The notes: generated by a model from the sequence alone, not told the origin. Shown: positions 42,959 through 53,112, numbered from the stretch's first letter. The stretch: DNA of 64,000 bases from Marinirhabdus gelatinilytica (GCF_003353425.1 NZ_QRAO01000001.1:930001-994000); one strand, 5' to 3'. Translations and numbers: made by a program.

Positions 42959-43564
42959 ATGAATCACATAAAAAATTTAGGAACAGCAGTATTACTCTTA
43001 ATTTCCCTAGGTGCACTTTCCCAAAATAGAAACTGGACGATTGAAAACTCTAAAGACGGCATAACCACTGTAAAGTACGAATTAATAAAAGAGGATAAAG
43101 GAACTCATTTTCATTATATCGCTAAAACTATGGCAAACACATCACTAGATGAACTAGACAGCTATTTTTCTAACACAGCCAATCATAAAAATTTTTTAGA
43201 AAGCACCCCGATAACCAAGGAGATAGAAAAAATATCAGAGAATGAATGGTTGGCCTATTACTATTTCGATGCGCCTTGGCCATTACCCAACAGCGACACA
43301 GTACTTAACATTAAACGTACAAGACAGGATAATAAACTAATTTTTACTGCCATCGCAACATCCAGTGATTACAAGCAAAAGGATGTAGAAAGAATGTCAG
43401 ATTACAAGGTAATCTATGAGTTTGAAAGAATTGATGGCGAAACGACAAAAATAACCTATAATGCAGATTATATACCTGTGGGTTCTATTCCAAAATTTTT
43501 AATAAAGACTTGGTTTCCCGAAGGTCCTGCAAATATTGTAAGTAATATTGGAGCAATGAAATAA
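42959..43564 (+). CDS. START-domain-like exported protein
   Basis: A 201-residue protein with a signal peptide (to about residue 20) and a START/Bet-v1-like lipid-binding fold (FHYIAKTMANTSLDELDSYF, YYFDAPWPLPNSDTVLNIKR). Starts at ATG 42959; the upstream frame overlaps the SDR gene. It may bind a lipid or steroid-like ligand, possibly related to the neighbouring SDR substrate; this is inference. Confidence 0.75.
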   Translation: MNHIKNLGTAVLLLISLGALSQNRNWTIENSKDGITTVKYELIKEDKGTHFHYIAKTMANTSLDELDSYFSNTANHKNFLESTPITKEIEKISENEWLAYYYFDAPWPLPNSDTVLNIKRTRQDNKLIFTAIATSSDYKQKDVERMSDYKVIYEFERIDGETTKITYNADYIPVGSIPKFLIKTWFPEGPANIVSNIGAMK

Positions 43565-43677
43565 TGGTTTCAGATTTTTAATTAGCGCACTTAAATTCAA
43601 GATAATAATTATTGATCAATGAGCACTAATAGTTAAATATCAAGTAAATTGAAAAGAAATACAAGTGTAGAACTAAA

Positions 43678-44793
43678 ATGGCGATAGTAAAAAAAATAAT
43701 GATTGGATTAATTATAATAGTTGTACTAATAAGCTTGGGTACCGTGGCGTTTTTAAATACCGAAAGATTTGGCAAACATCCAGCTGACGAGCGATTGTCG
43801 AGAATAAGACAATCTCCCAACTATGTTGCTGGTAGTTTTCAAAATTTAAATGACACCCCAATGCTTACCGAAGGGGTTGGCTATAGCAAGGTTATGTATG
43901 AATTTCTTTTTTCCGCAAAGCCTAAAGAACCAACTTTAAAAGTACCTTCGGTTAAAACTAACTTAAAAACACTTGATCCAACTGAAAATGTATTGATCTG
44001 GATGGGACATTCTACTTATTTTATGCAGTTAGATGGGAAAAAGATATTGGTAGATCCAGTATTAAGCGGAAATGCGTCACCACTATCGTTCACTACAAAG
44101 GCATACAAAGGAACCGATATCTATAATACAGATGACATTCCTGAAATTGATTATCTGTTCCTGTCGCACGACCATTGGGACCATATGGATTATAATACCC
44201 TTAAGCAGTTAGATCCTAAAACGAAAAAAGTAATTACTGGGCTTGGAAATGGGGCTCATCTGGAGCGTTGGGGTTACAATCCTACTAAAATTATAGAAGG
44301 GGATTGGTACGACACTATACATCTTGACCAAGGATTTGTAGCACACATCACCCCTACCCGTCATTTTTCAGGGAGAGGTTTTAAACGCGCACAGACACTT
44401 TGGGCGTCTTTTGTATTAAAAACACCATCGACATCTATTTATATTGGTGGCGATAGTGGTTACGGTACCCATTTTAAGGTCATTGGAGAAAAACATGGAC
44501 CTTTTGACCTTGCAATTCTTGAAAACGGACAATATGACGAAAAATGGAAATACATACATATGCTACCCGGAGAACAGTTTAAAGCTGCCAACGATTTAAA
44601 AGCACAAAGTATTCTACCAGTTCATTCTGGAAAATTTACGCTTGCAAATCACGATTGGGACGAACCCTTAAAGAAGATAACGGCTGAAAACATTCAATCT
44701 GAAAAAAAAGTAATCACACCAATGATTGGTGAACAAGTGAACCTAAACGATAGTTTACAACAGTTTACACATTGGTGGGAATCGAAAAATTAA
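43678..44793 (+). CDS. MBL-fold hydrolase (NAPE-PLD/UlaG-like)
   Basis: A 371-residue metallo-beta-lactamase-fold protein with an N-terminal hydrophobic anchor (residues 1-25) and the metal motif SHDHWDHMD, then FIYIGGDSGYG-like and HSGKF segments near the C-terminus. The relatives include N-acyl-phosphatidylethanolamine phospholipase D. It is a membrane-anchored or periplasmic hydrolase of unknown substrate. It lies nine bases upstream of the AraC-type regulator. Confidence 0.87.
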   Translation: MAIVKKIMIGLIIIVVLISLGTVAFLNTERFGKHPADERLSRIRQSPNYVAGSFQNLNDTPMLTEGVGYSKVMYEFLFSAKPKEPTLKVPSVKTNLKTLDPTENVLIWMGHSTYFMQLDGKKILVDPVLSGNASPLSFTTKAYKGTDIYNTDDIPEIDYLFLSHDHWDHMDYNTLKQLDPKTKKVITGLGNGAHLERWGYNPTKIIEGDWYDTIHLDQGFVAHITPTRHFSGRGFKRAQTLWASFVLKTPSTSIYIGGDSGYGTHFKVIGEKHGPFDLAILENGQYDEKWKYIHMLPGEQFKAANDLKAQSILPVHSGKFTLANHDWDEPLKKITAENIQSEKKVITPMIGEQVNLNDSLQQFTHWWESKN

Positions 44794-44801
44794 AAGTATA
44801 G

Positions 44802-45719
44802 ATGAATATGCAACACTTTAAAACCCTATCATCCTATTTAGAGTATCTAGAATTGCCTCGACCAGAGCATCCTATGTTGAGTGTGTTCAACTCAAAAGGC
44901 GATGGGTATCTCCCTTGTCCGAGAGAAACTTCGCCACCCATTACAAATGACTGTTATTCCATTAGTTTTAAAAAATACGTAGCGGGCGATTTAAACTACG
45001 GACGAACAAAATATGATTTTACGAATGGTGCTTTAGTTTTTATTGCCCCAAGGCAAGTATTGCAATGGGATAACAGTGTAGTTTTTGAGCGAAAAGGCTT
45101 TTCAATAAACTTTCACGAAGATTTTCTGAAAGGAACTGAATTGGCGCATCAAATTAAGAAATATGGCTTTTTTTCATATTCGGTTAATGAGGCATTGCAT
45201 CTTTCACCCAAAGAGGAAAAGCAAATAGAATCTATTGTAGAGAACATTGAAATTGAATACCAAAACAATCATGATGAATTCAGTAAAGAAATTATTATTT
45301 CTCAATTAGATACCTTGTTGAAATATGCCAATCGCTTCTATGAAAGGCAGTTTTTAAATAGAAAAGAACTATCGAACGATTTGCTAGAACAGTTTAACCA
45401 GCAATTATCAGCTTACTTTGAATCGGGTAAATTACAAGAAGAAGGAATCCCCACTATAGAGAATATTGCAGCACAACTTTCTGTTTCACAACGTTACCTG
45501 AGCGACACTCTTAAGAAAGAAACCGGGAAAACCTCGACCGAACACTTGCAATTATACCTCATTGATGCCGCAAAGAATATATTGTTGAACCCCAACAAAA
45601 CAATTTCTGAAGTAGCCTACGATTTGGGCTTTGAATATCCGCCCTATTTTTCGAGATTATTTAAAAAGAAAGAAGGCGTTAGCCCAACAGAATATAGAGA
45701 AAAATATAAATTGAACTAA
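44802..45719 (+). CDS. AraC-family transcriptional regulator
   Basis: A 305-residue protein: N-terminal cupin-like ligand domain (about residues 20-150), C-terminal two-helix-turn-helix AraC domain (about 205-303) with LSVSQRYLSDTLKKETGK and ISEVAYDLGFEYPPYFSRLFKKKEGVSPTEYR. The start is MNMQHFK at 44802 or MQHFK at 44808. It probably controls the SDR/START/hydrolase genes just upstream, inferred from position. Confidence 0.9.
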   Translation: MNMQHFKTLSSYLEYLELPRPEHPMLSVFNSKGDGYLPCPRETSPPITNDCYSISFKKYVAGDLNYGRTKYDFTNGALVFIAPRQVLQWDNSVVFERKGFSINFHEDFLKGTELAHQIKKYGFFSYSVNEALHLSPKEEKQIESIVENIEIEYQNNHDEFSKEIIISQLDTLLKYANRFYERQFLNRKELSNDLLEQFNQQLSAYFESGKLQEEGIPTIENIAAQLSVSQRYLSDTLKKETGKTSTEHLQLYLIDAAKNILLNPNKTISEVAYDLGFEYPPYFSRLFKKKEGVSPTEYREKYKLN

Positions 45720-45722
45720 ATT

Positions 45723-46220
45723 ATGGAAACACTAAAATTAGCCACAGAATGGGCCAAAGCCGAAGTCTTCTCTACACGATTTTTTATCTTTTTTGCGATA
45801 TTATTTTTAATTGCCAGTATCGGGTTTTGGCAGCTCGGTAAAACGGAACTAGCCAGAGCCTACATTATCCCTACTTTAGTGGCGGGTATTTTATTGCTTA
45901 TAATTGGCAGCGGATTGCTTTACACAAATATGCAAAGGGTGGGCCAATTTGAAAAAGACTACAATGCTGATGCACCAGCCTTCTATCAGTCTGAGATTGA
46001 TCGTTCAGAAAGCACTTTAAAAGAATACACAGTGGTATTTAAGGTAATTCCTATTCTAATTATTGTTGCTGCTTTAGTTATTCTCTTTATAAATACCCCA
46101 ACCTGGCGTGCCATTGGTATCACGACAATTGCGATGCTAATAGTTATTTTGTTAGTAGATGGAACTGCACACTCCCGAATTGAAACGTATCACGAACAAC
46201 TATTGACTCACAATAAATAG
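45723..46220 (+). CDS. Four-segment membrane protein of unknown function
   Basis: A 165-residue protein with four predicted transmembrane segments (about 18-38, 45-67, 105-125 and 130-150) and a soluble stretch in the middle. It begins four bases after the AraC stop, so it is likely in the same transcript. I do not recognise the family. The gene ends 18 bases from a convergent gene. Confidence 0.75.
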   Translation: METLKLATEWAKAEVFSTRFFIFFAILFLIASIGFWQLGKTELARAYIIPTLVAGILLLIIGSGLLYTNMQRVGQFEKDYNADAPAFYQSEIDRSESTLKEYTVVFKVIPILIIVAALVILFINTPTWRAIGITTIAMLIVILLVDGTAHSRIETYHEQLLTHNK

Positions 46221-46238
46221 TTTGGAAATATAAACTTG

Positions 46239-46850
46239 CTATCTGTTCTTAAAAAGTTTTTCGATTTCCTTTAAAAATCTATTCTCTATTCTTTCATTAG
46301 ACTTTGGGTCGGTGACTTTTAAGGTAGTTGTAGCGATAGGTTTGTCTTCAGTTGTCACCGCAATGTCGTACACTGCTGCTTCAATAGTATACGTGGTCAA
46401 TTCTTTTTTGTCGTACACCAAATCCTCATCTTTTTTATGGCTGAGGCTCAATGGCTCCAAAGAATTAAAGTAATTACGTAAGTTCTTGGCCAATACAGTA
46501 TCAACGGTCATCGATTTTTGGGAAGCCACTAGTACCTTGTCAATGTCCTTAGCTGTGCATCTCTGAACAAAGTTATCTATCTCTTCTTGTGAATAATCTT
46601 CCTTGTATTCAACCTCTGGAAACAATTCGTGCATTTTTACCGGGGTAATGCCTTCAGAGACCAAAACTGTTGCCATTTTATCCTCAAACCGGTCTTGGAG
46701 CACCTTGTCTTCTGTGTTCGCAAACACCAACATCCTGTCAAATGGTGTTTCTTTAAACTCATTAGACATCCACTGTGATGGGATGGTCTTTGAAGTTGAA
46801 CAAGCAGTGCTTATGAGCAAGAGCACTAATAACCAAATAGTATTTTTCAT
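46239..46850 (-). CDS. Lipoprotein of unknown function
   Basis: A 203-residue protein with a lipoprotein signal (LLISTACSTSK; Cys near residue 16) followed by a globular domain with alternating strands and helices (MLVFANTEDKVLQDRFEDKMATVLVSEG). The ATG at 46850 starts the signal; the frame is open to 46910. The fold looks like outer-membrane stress-related lipoproteins of Bacteroidota. The function is unknown. Confidence 0.78.
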   Translation of the reverse strand: MKNTIWLLVLLLISTACSTSKTIPSQWMSNEFKETPFDRMLVFANTEDKVLQDRFEDKMATVLVSEGITPVKMHELFPEVEYKEDYSQEEIDNFVQRCTAKDIDKVLVASQKSMTVDTVLAKNLRNYFNSLEPLSLSHKKDEDLVYDKKELTTYTIEAAVYDIAVTTEDKPIATTTLKVTDPKSNERIENRFLKEIEKLFKNR

Positions 46851-46981
46851 TTCAGTGTTTTTATAAAGATAGCAAAAATCGAGCTTTGTTTTATGGACTG
46901 TATGCCACACGCTTAATGATTTACTGACAAAAGAAAAATTCTAAACAAGCCTCAAGGTGGTAAGGTTTGATATGTTGATTG

Positions 46982-48451
46982 CTATTTTTTGTTAGACTTA
47001 AGTGTTCTGTCCACTTCATCAAATACATCAGGCTTGTCTGCAAGTACCACTAGAGTGTCCTCTGCTTCAATTTTTGTGTATCCGTTTGGGGTTATATAGC
47101 TATCACCTCGTATTATCATTGCTATTATTGCATTTTTCGGAAAACCTAATTCTACAATTTTTTTATCTACAGCAAAATAATCTGGGGTAATTAGAATTTC
47201 CTTCAATTCTGCCTTGGGGTTTTCTGTCAGTAATAAATCTGTCGCAGTGAGTTTTTTTGCTTGTTTGGGTAACGATACCCGTAGCCATTTTGCGACTATT
47301 GAAAGTGTGGTCCCTTGAATTAATACCGATGTTACCGAAATAAAGAAAACAATATTAAAAATCATGTTCGCTTTGTCAATTCCTGCCAAGAGAGGATACG
47401 TAGCAAATACAATGGGTACGGCGCCACGCAAGCCAACCCAGGATATGTAGAACCTTCTTTTCAGTCTCATCTTAAAAAACATCAGGCTTAGGAAAACACC
47501 AATAGGTCTCGCAACCACAATCAAGAACAAAGAAATGAGCAATCCAATACCCATATATGGAATGATCTCCGAAGGAAAAACGAGCAGTCCCAATGTAAGG
47601 AATAGGACAATTTCCATAAGCCAGGCCAAACCATCAAAAACTTTGAGGATAGATTTTTTATGTATCAGGTTTTGGTTGCCCAGGTAAACGGCACAAATGT
47701 AAATAGCAAGAAATCCATTGCCGCCCAAAAAATCTGCAGTTGAAAACGTGATGAACATAAGCGCAATGACAAGAACCGGGTAAAGCCCATCAAAATCCAG
47801 CTTGATGTTGTTGACGATATACTTGCTAAGCAACCCAAAAGTGAAACCTATGATACCGCCAAAGATCATCTGTTGGAAAAACAACAGAAAAATAGACAGG
47901 TAGCTTTGGTCTTGGTTAACCACAAGGCTCAAAAAAGCAATAGTGAGCACGTATGCCATAGGATCGTTACTACCGCTTTCCAGCTCTAGGGTAGGTCTAA
48001 GGTTGGTTTTTAATGCGATGCTTTTAGAGCGTAATATCGAAAATACGGCAGCGGCATCTGTCGAGGAGACTATGGAGCCTAATAGGAGACTTTCAAAAAT
48101 GGTAAAATCGGTAAGGAAAAAAACAAAAGCCCCCACGGAAATTGCCGTTAAAAAAACCCCCAAGGTAGATAGGGCGATACCTTCCCGAAGAATAGGCTTT
48201 ACGGATGTCCAATTGGTCTCCAGCCCACCTGTAAACAAGATGAAATTAAGCGAAACAATACCTATGAACTGTGCTAGTTTTGGGTCATCAAAAAAAATAC
48301 CGCCAATGCCTTCAGAACCTGCCAGCATCCCAATGGCCAAAAAGAGCAATAAAGTGGGAACGCCAAACTTATAGGAGGTCTTTCCTGCAAGAATACTAAT
48401 GAGAAGTAATAGAGAACCAACTAACAGTATATTTTCAATCGTTAAATTCAT
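46982..48451 (-). CDS. CPA1-family potassium/proton antiporter (NhaP2/CvrA-like)
   Basis: A 489-residue protein: twelve-plus transmembrane segments with the CPA1 signature (GSIVSSTDAAAVFSILRSK, ELESGSNDPMAYVLTIAF), followed by a cytoplasmic TrkA-C/RCK-type C-terminal domain (about residues 400-485). The NDP and the TDAAA motif are the ion-binding parts. It exchanges cytoplasmic K(+) or Na(+) for H(+). The regulation via the C-terminal domain is family knowledge. Confidence 0.93.
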   Translation of the reverse strand: MNLTIENILLVGSLLLLISILAGKTSYKFGVPTLLLFLAIGMLAGSEGIGGIFFDDPKLAQFIGIVSLNFILFTGGLETNWTSVKPILREGIALSTLGVFLTAISVGAFVFFLTDFTIFESLLLGSIVSSTDAAAVFSILRSKSIALKTNLRPTLELESGSNDPMAYVLTIAFLSLVVNQDQSYLSIFLLFFQQMIFGGIIGFTFGLLSKYIVNNIKLDFDGLYPVLVIALMFITFSTADFLGGNGFLAIYICAVYLGNQNLIHKKSILKVFDGLAWLMEIVLFLTLGLLVFPSEIIPYMGIGLLISLFLIVVARPIGVFLSLMFFKMRLKRRFYISWVGLRGAVPIVFATYPLLAGIDKANMIFNIVFFISVTSVLIQGTTLSIVAKWLRVSLPKQAKKLTATDLLLTENPKAELKEILITPDYFAVDKKIVELGFPKNAIIAMIIRGDSYITPNGYTKIEAEDTLVVLADKPDVFDEVDRTLKSNKK

Positions 48452-48631
48452 GTATCTCTTTTGGCTTGCCTCACAAAGATACTGCTTCTCACTAAGGATA
48501 TGGGTATTATAACCTTACTATGTAATATATTTTGATTGAAATTTTAGATGTGTTTTTCAAATAATAACTATACACCAATTTTTACCACTTAAACAGTTTT
48601 TTTGTTATTTTTGAACCCTAAAATTTATACT

Positions 48632-48715
48632 ATGGGCTTAGGTGCTTTGGCTGTTGGAACAGCGTTGTTATGTTTGTTTATTGGAATTGTTATTGAAATA
48701 AAAGAACGATTCTGA
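48632..48715 (+). CDS. Possible 27-residue membrane microprotein
   Basis: MGLGALAVGTALLCLFIGIVIE followed by IKERF gives one hydrophobic helix with a charged tail. It lies between divergent and convergent neighbours, after an AT-rich leader that looks like a promoter region. No homology is recognised and such short frames arise by chance. Confidence 0.3.
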   Translation: MGLGALAVGTALLCLFIGIVIEIKERF

Positions 48716-48727
48716 ACAATAAGGCAA

Positions 48728-49762
48728 TCAATCCACCCTATCAATCAATTCCTCAACTTCATCTTTATCATCCCCATTTAGCTTGGGCTTAGGTGTGGTT
48801 TGGACTTTTTTTTTAAGATGTATCTCATAATACATCCCAAAATGGTCACTTCCAAAGTTCTTGGAGCGTTCCATCACTTTTACAAATAAGTCCTTGGTGT
48901 GGAACAAATGGTCCAGTGGAAAGCGCATAAAGCGATACCCAGCATGGTAGGTGGGAAAAAAACCTCTTCCCACACGCGGGTCTATCATTCCCGTCATCTT
49001 TTTGAACAATCTTGTGGTCCTGCTCCAAACCACATCGTTCATGTCGCCACATACCACTGTGGGTTTATCCTGTTCTCGAATGATCTTCCCGGTAAGCATT
49101 AGCTCAGCATCTCGTTCCTTACTAGTTTCATTTTCGGTGGGGCTTGGCGGGGCCGGGTGAAGGCAGGCGAAAAATACTTTTTTTCCGTTATCGAGCTTGT
49201 AATCAAAAAAAATGGAAGGTACATCATCTTCAATTTGATATTCGGTACTTACATCGTATAACTCTTTTTTGGAATACAAATGCATGCCATAATAGTTCTC
49301 CAACGGAATTTTAACGGTATGCGAATATTCATTTTCAAGTTGTTGCAAGCCTTTTTCCCAATCCTCATTAGATTCCATAGTGAGCACGAGATCTGGATCG
49401 TACCGTTTTACCTCACTTAAAAATCTGTCAAACTCCTTATTATCCTGTAGCACATTTGCGGCCAGGATGGACACACACCCATCGCTGGGAAAATCCGGTT
49501 TTTTTCTGGGATGAAACGAACTGTATTTGTAAACTTTGAACAATTGATAAAAAATACTGAAAAGCAATCCACCTGCTAGTACCCACTCAAAAGTTGAGAA
49601 TTTCCAACCAAAAAAAGTCAGTAAGGCCAACAAAATCAATTCAACGGCAATAGATTGTAATCTCACAAAATCTGCCGTACGGAAAAACCAATGGGGGTTT
49701 CCGGTCGCAGGGAAAAAGGGTGAGACTATAAAGAAAATACTAATTACATAAATAGCAATCAT
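48728..49762 (-). CDS. Membrane-anchored endonuclease/exonuclease/phosphatase-family protein
   Basis: A 344-residue protein. Three N-terminal transmembrane segments (about residues 1-80) precede an EEP domain with the motifs VLTMESNEDW, VVCGDMNDVVWS and NFGSDHFGMYYEI. The C-terminus is lysine/aspartate rich. YafD-like proteins have this build. It may cut phosphodiester bonds of nucleic acids or phospholipids in the periplasm; this is not determined by sequence. Confidence 0.86.
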   Translation of the reverse strand: MIAIYVISIFFIVSPFFPATGNPHWFFRTADFVRLQSIAVELILLALLTFFGWKFSTFEWVLAGGLLFSIFYQLFKVYKYSSFHPRKKPDFPSDGCVSILAANVLQDNKEFDRFLSEVKRYDPDLVLTMESNEDWEKGLQQLENEYSHTVKIPLENYYGMHLYSKKELYDVSTEYQIEDDVPSIFFDYKLDNGKKVFFACLHPAPPSPTENETSKERDAELMLTGKIIREQDKPTVVCGDMNDVVWSRTTRLFKKMTGMIDPRVGRGFFPTYHAGYRFMRFPLDHLFHTKDLFVKVMERSKNFGSDHFGMYYEIHLKKKVQTTPKPKLNGDDKDEVEELIDRVD

Positions 49763-49824
49763 TCCATAAAAGTAAGAGTTCCAAAGGAGAAATAAGTATT
49801 TTTGTAATAGTTTAAAACAATATT

Positions 49825-51297
49825 ATGAAACATATTACTTCCCTGCTACTAATGATTTTTTTGACTTGTGCTACCGTCCTGGCACAAACCTATACAACCC
49901 CTAATACTGGCGTAGATTGGACCTTGACCGATATTGCAAATGCAAGCCCGTCTACCATATCTGTCAATGGCTCTGAATTTACACTGCTGGAGAATTTGGT
50001 TATTGCAGAAAATGATAAGTTACGCATAGATACAGATGCCACCGTTTTATTCGAAGATGCCATTTTGCTCTCCGTCTTTGGCGAATTTGAGGTTAGTGCA
50101 ACGCAATCTATCTTCACGGCTGCAGATACCAGTTTGCCTTATGAGGGTTTTCGGTTTGAAGAATTTTCAACTATTACCATCCAAAATGCAACCATTACAA
50201 AGGGTGGCGGACTGCGGGTTTTGACCGAGGATTTTACGATAGACAATTGTATCATTACTGAAAATGTTGAAGGCGGTGCAACTACGGGAGCCGTAATTTC
50301 CCTATCAAGGGGCACGCCGCAAATAACCAATAATGAAATTACCTTTAATGAGTTGCCAGCCATTAGCGCTGCGGCAAATTCTGATGTGTCTGCAACTATT
50401 TCCGGCAACTATATTGAGGGGAATAATACCCTTAATGCCAACAGACCCCAGATTAACTTAGGAACCACGAGCACAACAGAAGATCTTCAAATTATAGACA
50501 ACATCATCATTGGCGATCCCCTAAATACCGAAGCAGGTGGCATTGCAATAGCTAACCTTGTGGGTGGTACCATTCGGGCTGTTATTTCGAACAATGAGAT
50601 TAGGGACAATAGATATGGTATTGCGGTGATAGGCGGTAATGCAACTGTTGAAATTTCCCACAATATCATAGAGGACAATACCATTCAAAACAACCCCAAT
50701 CTGGGTGGAAGTGGTATTAATATAAATTCTTCTACAAATGATGTAGAAATAAATGCTTTTTTAAATGAAATCCGAAGAAATTTGTGGGGCATTACTCTGC
50801 AAGGTGAAGCCTCCATCAATCTAGGCAATGGCACTACCAACCCAGGTGAAAATATCTTTTCTGAAAATGGAAACAATAATGAAACCTTTGCGCTTTATAA
50901 CAATACGCCCAATACCATCTCTGCCTTGAACAATTGCTGGGTGGAAGGAGTGCCCAATACCTTGGCAATTGCCGAAAGTGTTATATTCCATCAGGTGGAT
51001 GACAATACCTTGGGCGAAGTTCTGTTCGACCCTGTGGCGTGTACCGTGTTATCGGTTTCTGAAAACAACCTCGAGACTTTCAGTTTTTACCCAAATCCAA
51101 CCCAAAACAACGTTCATTTTGCCGAAGAGTTTTCAATAGAAACAGTAGAGATATTTACCACAAATGGTGTTTCAGTTTTTCGTGAGACAGACCTTAAAAA
51201 CCAAAATGAAGTAACGTTCAATCTTACTTCGGGGATGTATTTTGTTAGGTTTACCTCTAATGACGGCCAGTTTACCAAAAAATTGCTGATTGATTGA
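49825..51297 (+). CDS. T9SS-secreted parallel beta-helix protein
   Basis: A 490-residue exported protein with a signal peptide (residues 1-20), a right-handed beta-helix of pectate-lyase-like repeats (many NN-I/ITNNEI and NNEIRDNRYGIAV units, about residues 90-400) and a type A T9SS sorting domain (SFYPNPTQNNVHFAEEF, last 75 residues). It is likely a surface-bound polysaccharide-binding or -acting protein. No catalytic residues are recognised. Confidence 0.88.
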   Translation: MKHITSLLLMIFLTCATVLAQTYTTPNTGVDWTLTDIANASPSTISVNGSEFTLLENLVIAENDKLRIDTDATVLFEDAILLSVFGEFEVSATQSIFTAADTSLPYEGFRFEEFSTITIQNATITKGGGLRVLTEDFTIDNCIITENVEGGATTGAVISLSRGTPQITNNEITFNELPAISAAANSDVSATISGNYIEGNNTLNANRPQINLGTTSTTEDLQIIDNIIIGDPLNTEAGGIAIANLVGGTIRAVISNNEIRDNRYGIAVIGGNATVEISHNIIEDNTIQNNPNLGGSGININSSTNDVEINAFLNEIRRNLWGITLQGEASINLGNGTTNPGENIFSENGNNNETFALYNNTPNTISALNNCWVEGVPNTLAIAESVIFHQVDDNTLGEVLFDPVACTVLSVSENNLETFSFYPNPTQNNVHFAEEFSIETVEIFTTNGVSVFRETDLKNQNEVTFNLTSGMYFVRFTSNDGQFTKKLLID

Positions 51298-51317
51298 TTT
51301 TTGTAAACTAACAGGTC

Positions 51318-52544
51318 TTGAAAAACAACTACGATATTGTTATTATTGGGGGAGGAGCTGCTGGTTTCTTTACGGCTATCAACACTGCTGCACTCGATCC
51401 CACATTAAAAATTGCTATTTTAGAACGTGGGAAAGAAGTTCTCACCAAGGTAAAAGTTTCAGGGGGAGGTCGTTGTAATGTAACCCATGCCCAGTTTATC
51501 CCAAAGGAGCTCTCAGCCAACTATCCTAGAGGGGAAAAAGAGCTGTTGGGACCTTTCCATACATTTATGACGGGCGATACCATTACCTGGTTTGATGAAA
51601 GGGGAGTGGCCCTTAAAATTGAAGAAGACGGCCGTATGTTTCCCACTACAAACAGTTCCCAAACCATCATAGATTGCTTTATTTCAGAAACAGAACGATT
51701 AGGGATTGAAGTGCTAAAGGGACAGGCTGTAAAACAAATTTCAAAAACCGAAGAAGGTTTTAAGGTCGTGACAGCTTCAGAAGAATTTTCAGCCAAAAAG
51801 ATAGTAGTTGCCACAGGGAGCAATCCTAAAATCTGGAAACTCCTTGAAGGCTTGGGGCACAGTATTGTCCCGCCGGTCCCATCATTGTTTACCTTCAATA
51901 TTGAGGATGACCGTATCAAGGATTTACCGGGAATTGCTGTAGATGCTTCGGTACACGTGCTTTCAAAAAAAAATAAAACGCTATTACAGAGTGAAGGACC
52001 CTTGTTGATTACCCATTGGGGGATGAGCGGTCCCGCTATTTTAAAATTGAGCGCTTGGGGGGCCCGCCTTTTGGAACCCACAGGCTATACATTTAAAATA
52101 AGGGTGAACTGGTTGCAGCATCTTCCAACCGAAGAAGTCTTGGAAAATTTATTGGCTTTAAAGGACCAAAACCCTAAGCAAACCCTATACAAATATGCTC
52201 AATTTGAACTGCCCAAACGCTTGTGGCAATCCCTGCTGAAAGCTTCAGGGATTCCAGAGACCCAGATTTGGGCAGATATCTCTAAGAAGCAACTCGTTAA
52301 AATTTCAGAAGAACTTACGCAGAGTGAATTTCAGGTAAACGGGAAGAGCACTTTTAAGGAAGAATTTGTCACTGCCGGAGGTGTGGAGCTCAAGGAAGTA
52401 AATTTTAAAACCTTTGAGAGCAAGCTACACCCAAATCTCTATTTTGCAGGAGAAGTATTGAATATAGATGCCATTACGGGCGGTTTCAATTTTCAGAATG
52501 CTTGGACGGGCGGATATTTGGTAGCAAAAGCAATTACAGCTTAG
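51318..52544 (+). CDS. FAD-dependent oxidoreductase, HI0933/BaiN-like
   Basis: A 408-residue flavoprotein with dinucleotide motif VIIGGGAAGFFTAI, the family segment VKVSGGGRCNVTH, a middle domain, and the C-terminal FAD segment NLYFAGEVLNIDAITGGFNFQNAW. It starts with TTG at 51318, 20 bases after the previous stop, with AACAGG just upstream. It is a flavin oxidoreductase of unknown substrate. Confidence 0.9.
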   Translation: MKNNYDIVIIGGGAAGFFTAINTAALDPTLKIAILERGKEVLTKVKVSGGGRCNVTHAQFIPKELSANYPRGEKELLGPFHTFMTGDTITWFDERGVALKIEEDGRMFPTTNSSQTIIDCFISETERLGIEVLKGQAVKQISKTEEGFKVVTASEEFSAKKIVVATGSNPKIWKLLEGLGHSIVPPVPSLFTFNIEDDRIKDLPGIAVDASVHVLSKKNKTLLQSEGPLLITHWGMSGPAILKLSAWGARLLEPTGYTFKIRVNWLQHLPTEEVLENLLALKDQNPKQTLYKYAQFELPKRLWQSLLKASGIPETQIWADISKKQLVKISEELTQSEFQVNGKSTFKEEFVTAGGVELKEVNFKTFESKLHPNLYFAGEVLNIDAITGGFNFQNAWTGGYLVAKAITA

Positions 52545-52545
52545 T

Positions 52546-53064
52546 ATGAAAAAGATAGCATTTCTTCGAGGCATTAACGTAGGAGGCCATAAAAAATTTC
52601 CGAAGGCCGAGCAAGTGGCAATGGCTGAACGACTAGGTCTTAAAAATGCTGAAATATATCTCCATACAGGTAATTGGGTTTTTCAATCTGAAAAAGATAC
52701 AGAAGAGATCTCTAACTTGATAACAACCGAAATCACTGAAAAGTACGGCTGGCAAGTGCCGGTTTTGGTCCACAATGCATCAAAAATCGAACACATACTG
52801 GACAACTGTCCATTATTTGGAGAGAAAAAGACCAAGAGCTATTTTATATTGCTGAAAACTGCGCCGGACCAAAAAATCATAGATAGAATTCAACAGCTCT
52901 CAAGTCCTCTAGAAGAGTTCTTCATAACACCAAGTTGCATCTACATATATTATGGCGAGGGAGCGGGAAAAGCCAAATTGAGCTCTAATGTGTTCGAAAA
53001 AAAACTAGGCGTTGTGGCTACGGCTAGAAACTATAACACGCTTTCTAAGGTTCTTACCTTATAA
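52546..53064 (+). CDS. DUF1697 protein
   Basis: A 172-residue protein with the DUF1697 start KKIAFLRGINVGGHKKFPKAE and the AEIYLHTGNWVFQS segment. It begins one base after the preceding stop, so it is co-transcribed with the FAD oxidoreductase. Function of the family is unknown. Confidence 0.92.
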   Translation: MKKIAFLRGINVGGHKKFPKAEQVAMAERLGLKNAEIYLHTGNWVFQSEKDTEEISNLITTEITEKYGWQVPVLVHNASKIEHILDNCPLFGEKKTKSYFILLKTAPDQKIIDRIQQLSSPLEEFFITPSCIYIYYGEGAGKAKLSSNVFEKKLGVVATARNYNTLSKVLTL

Positions 53065-53112
53065 GCTATTTTTCTTTCCTTTTATGAAGCCTAAATTCTA
53101 TATGTTGGATTA

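Noticed and set aside
51521-52081. 186-residue minus-strand frame
   Set aside because: It is the antisense shadow of the FAD oxidoreductase, which shows all its motifs.
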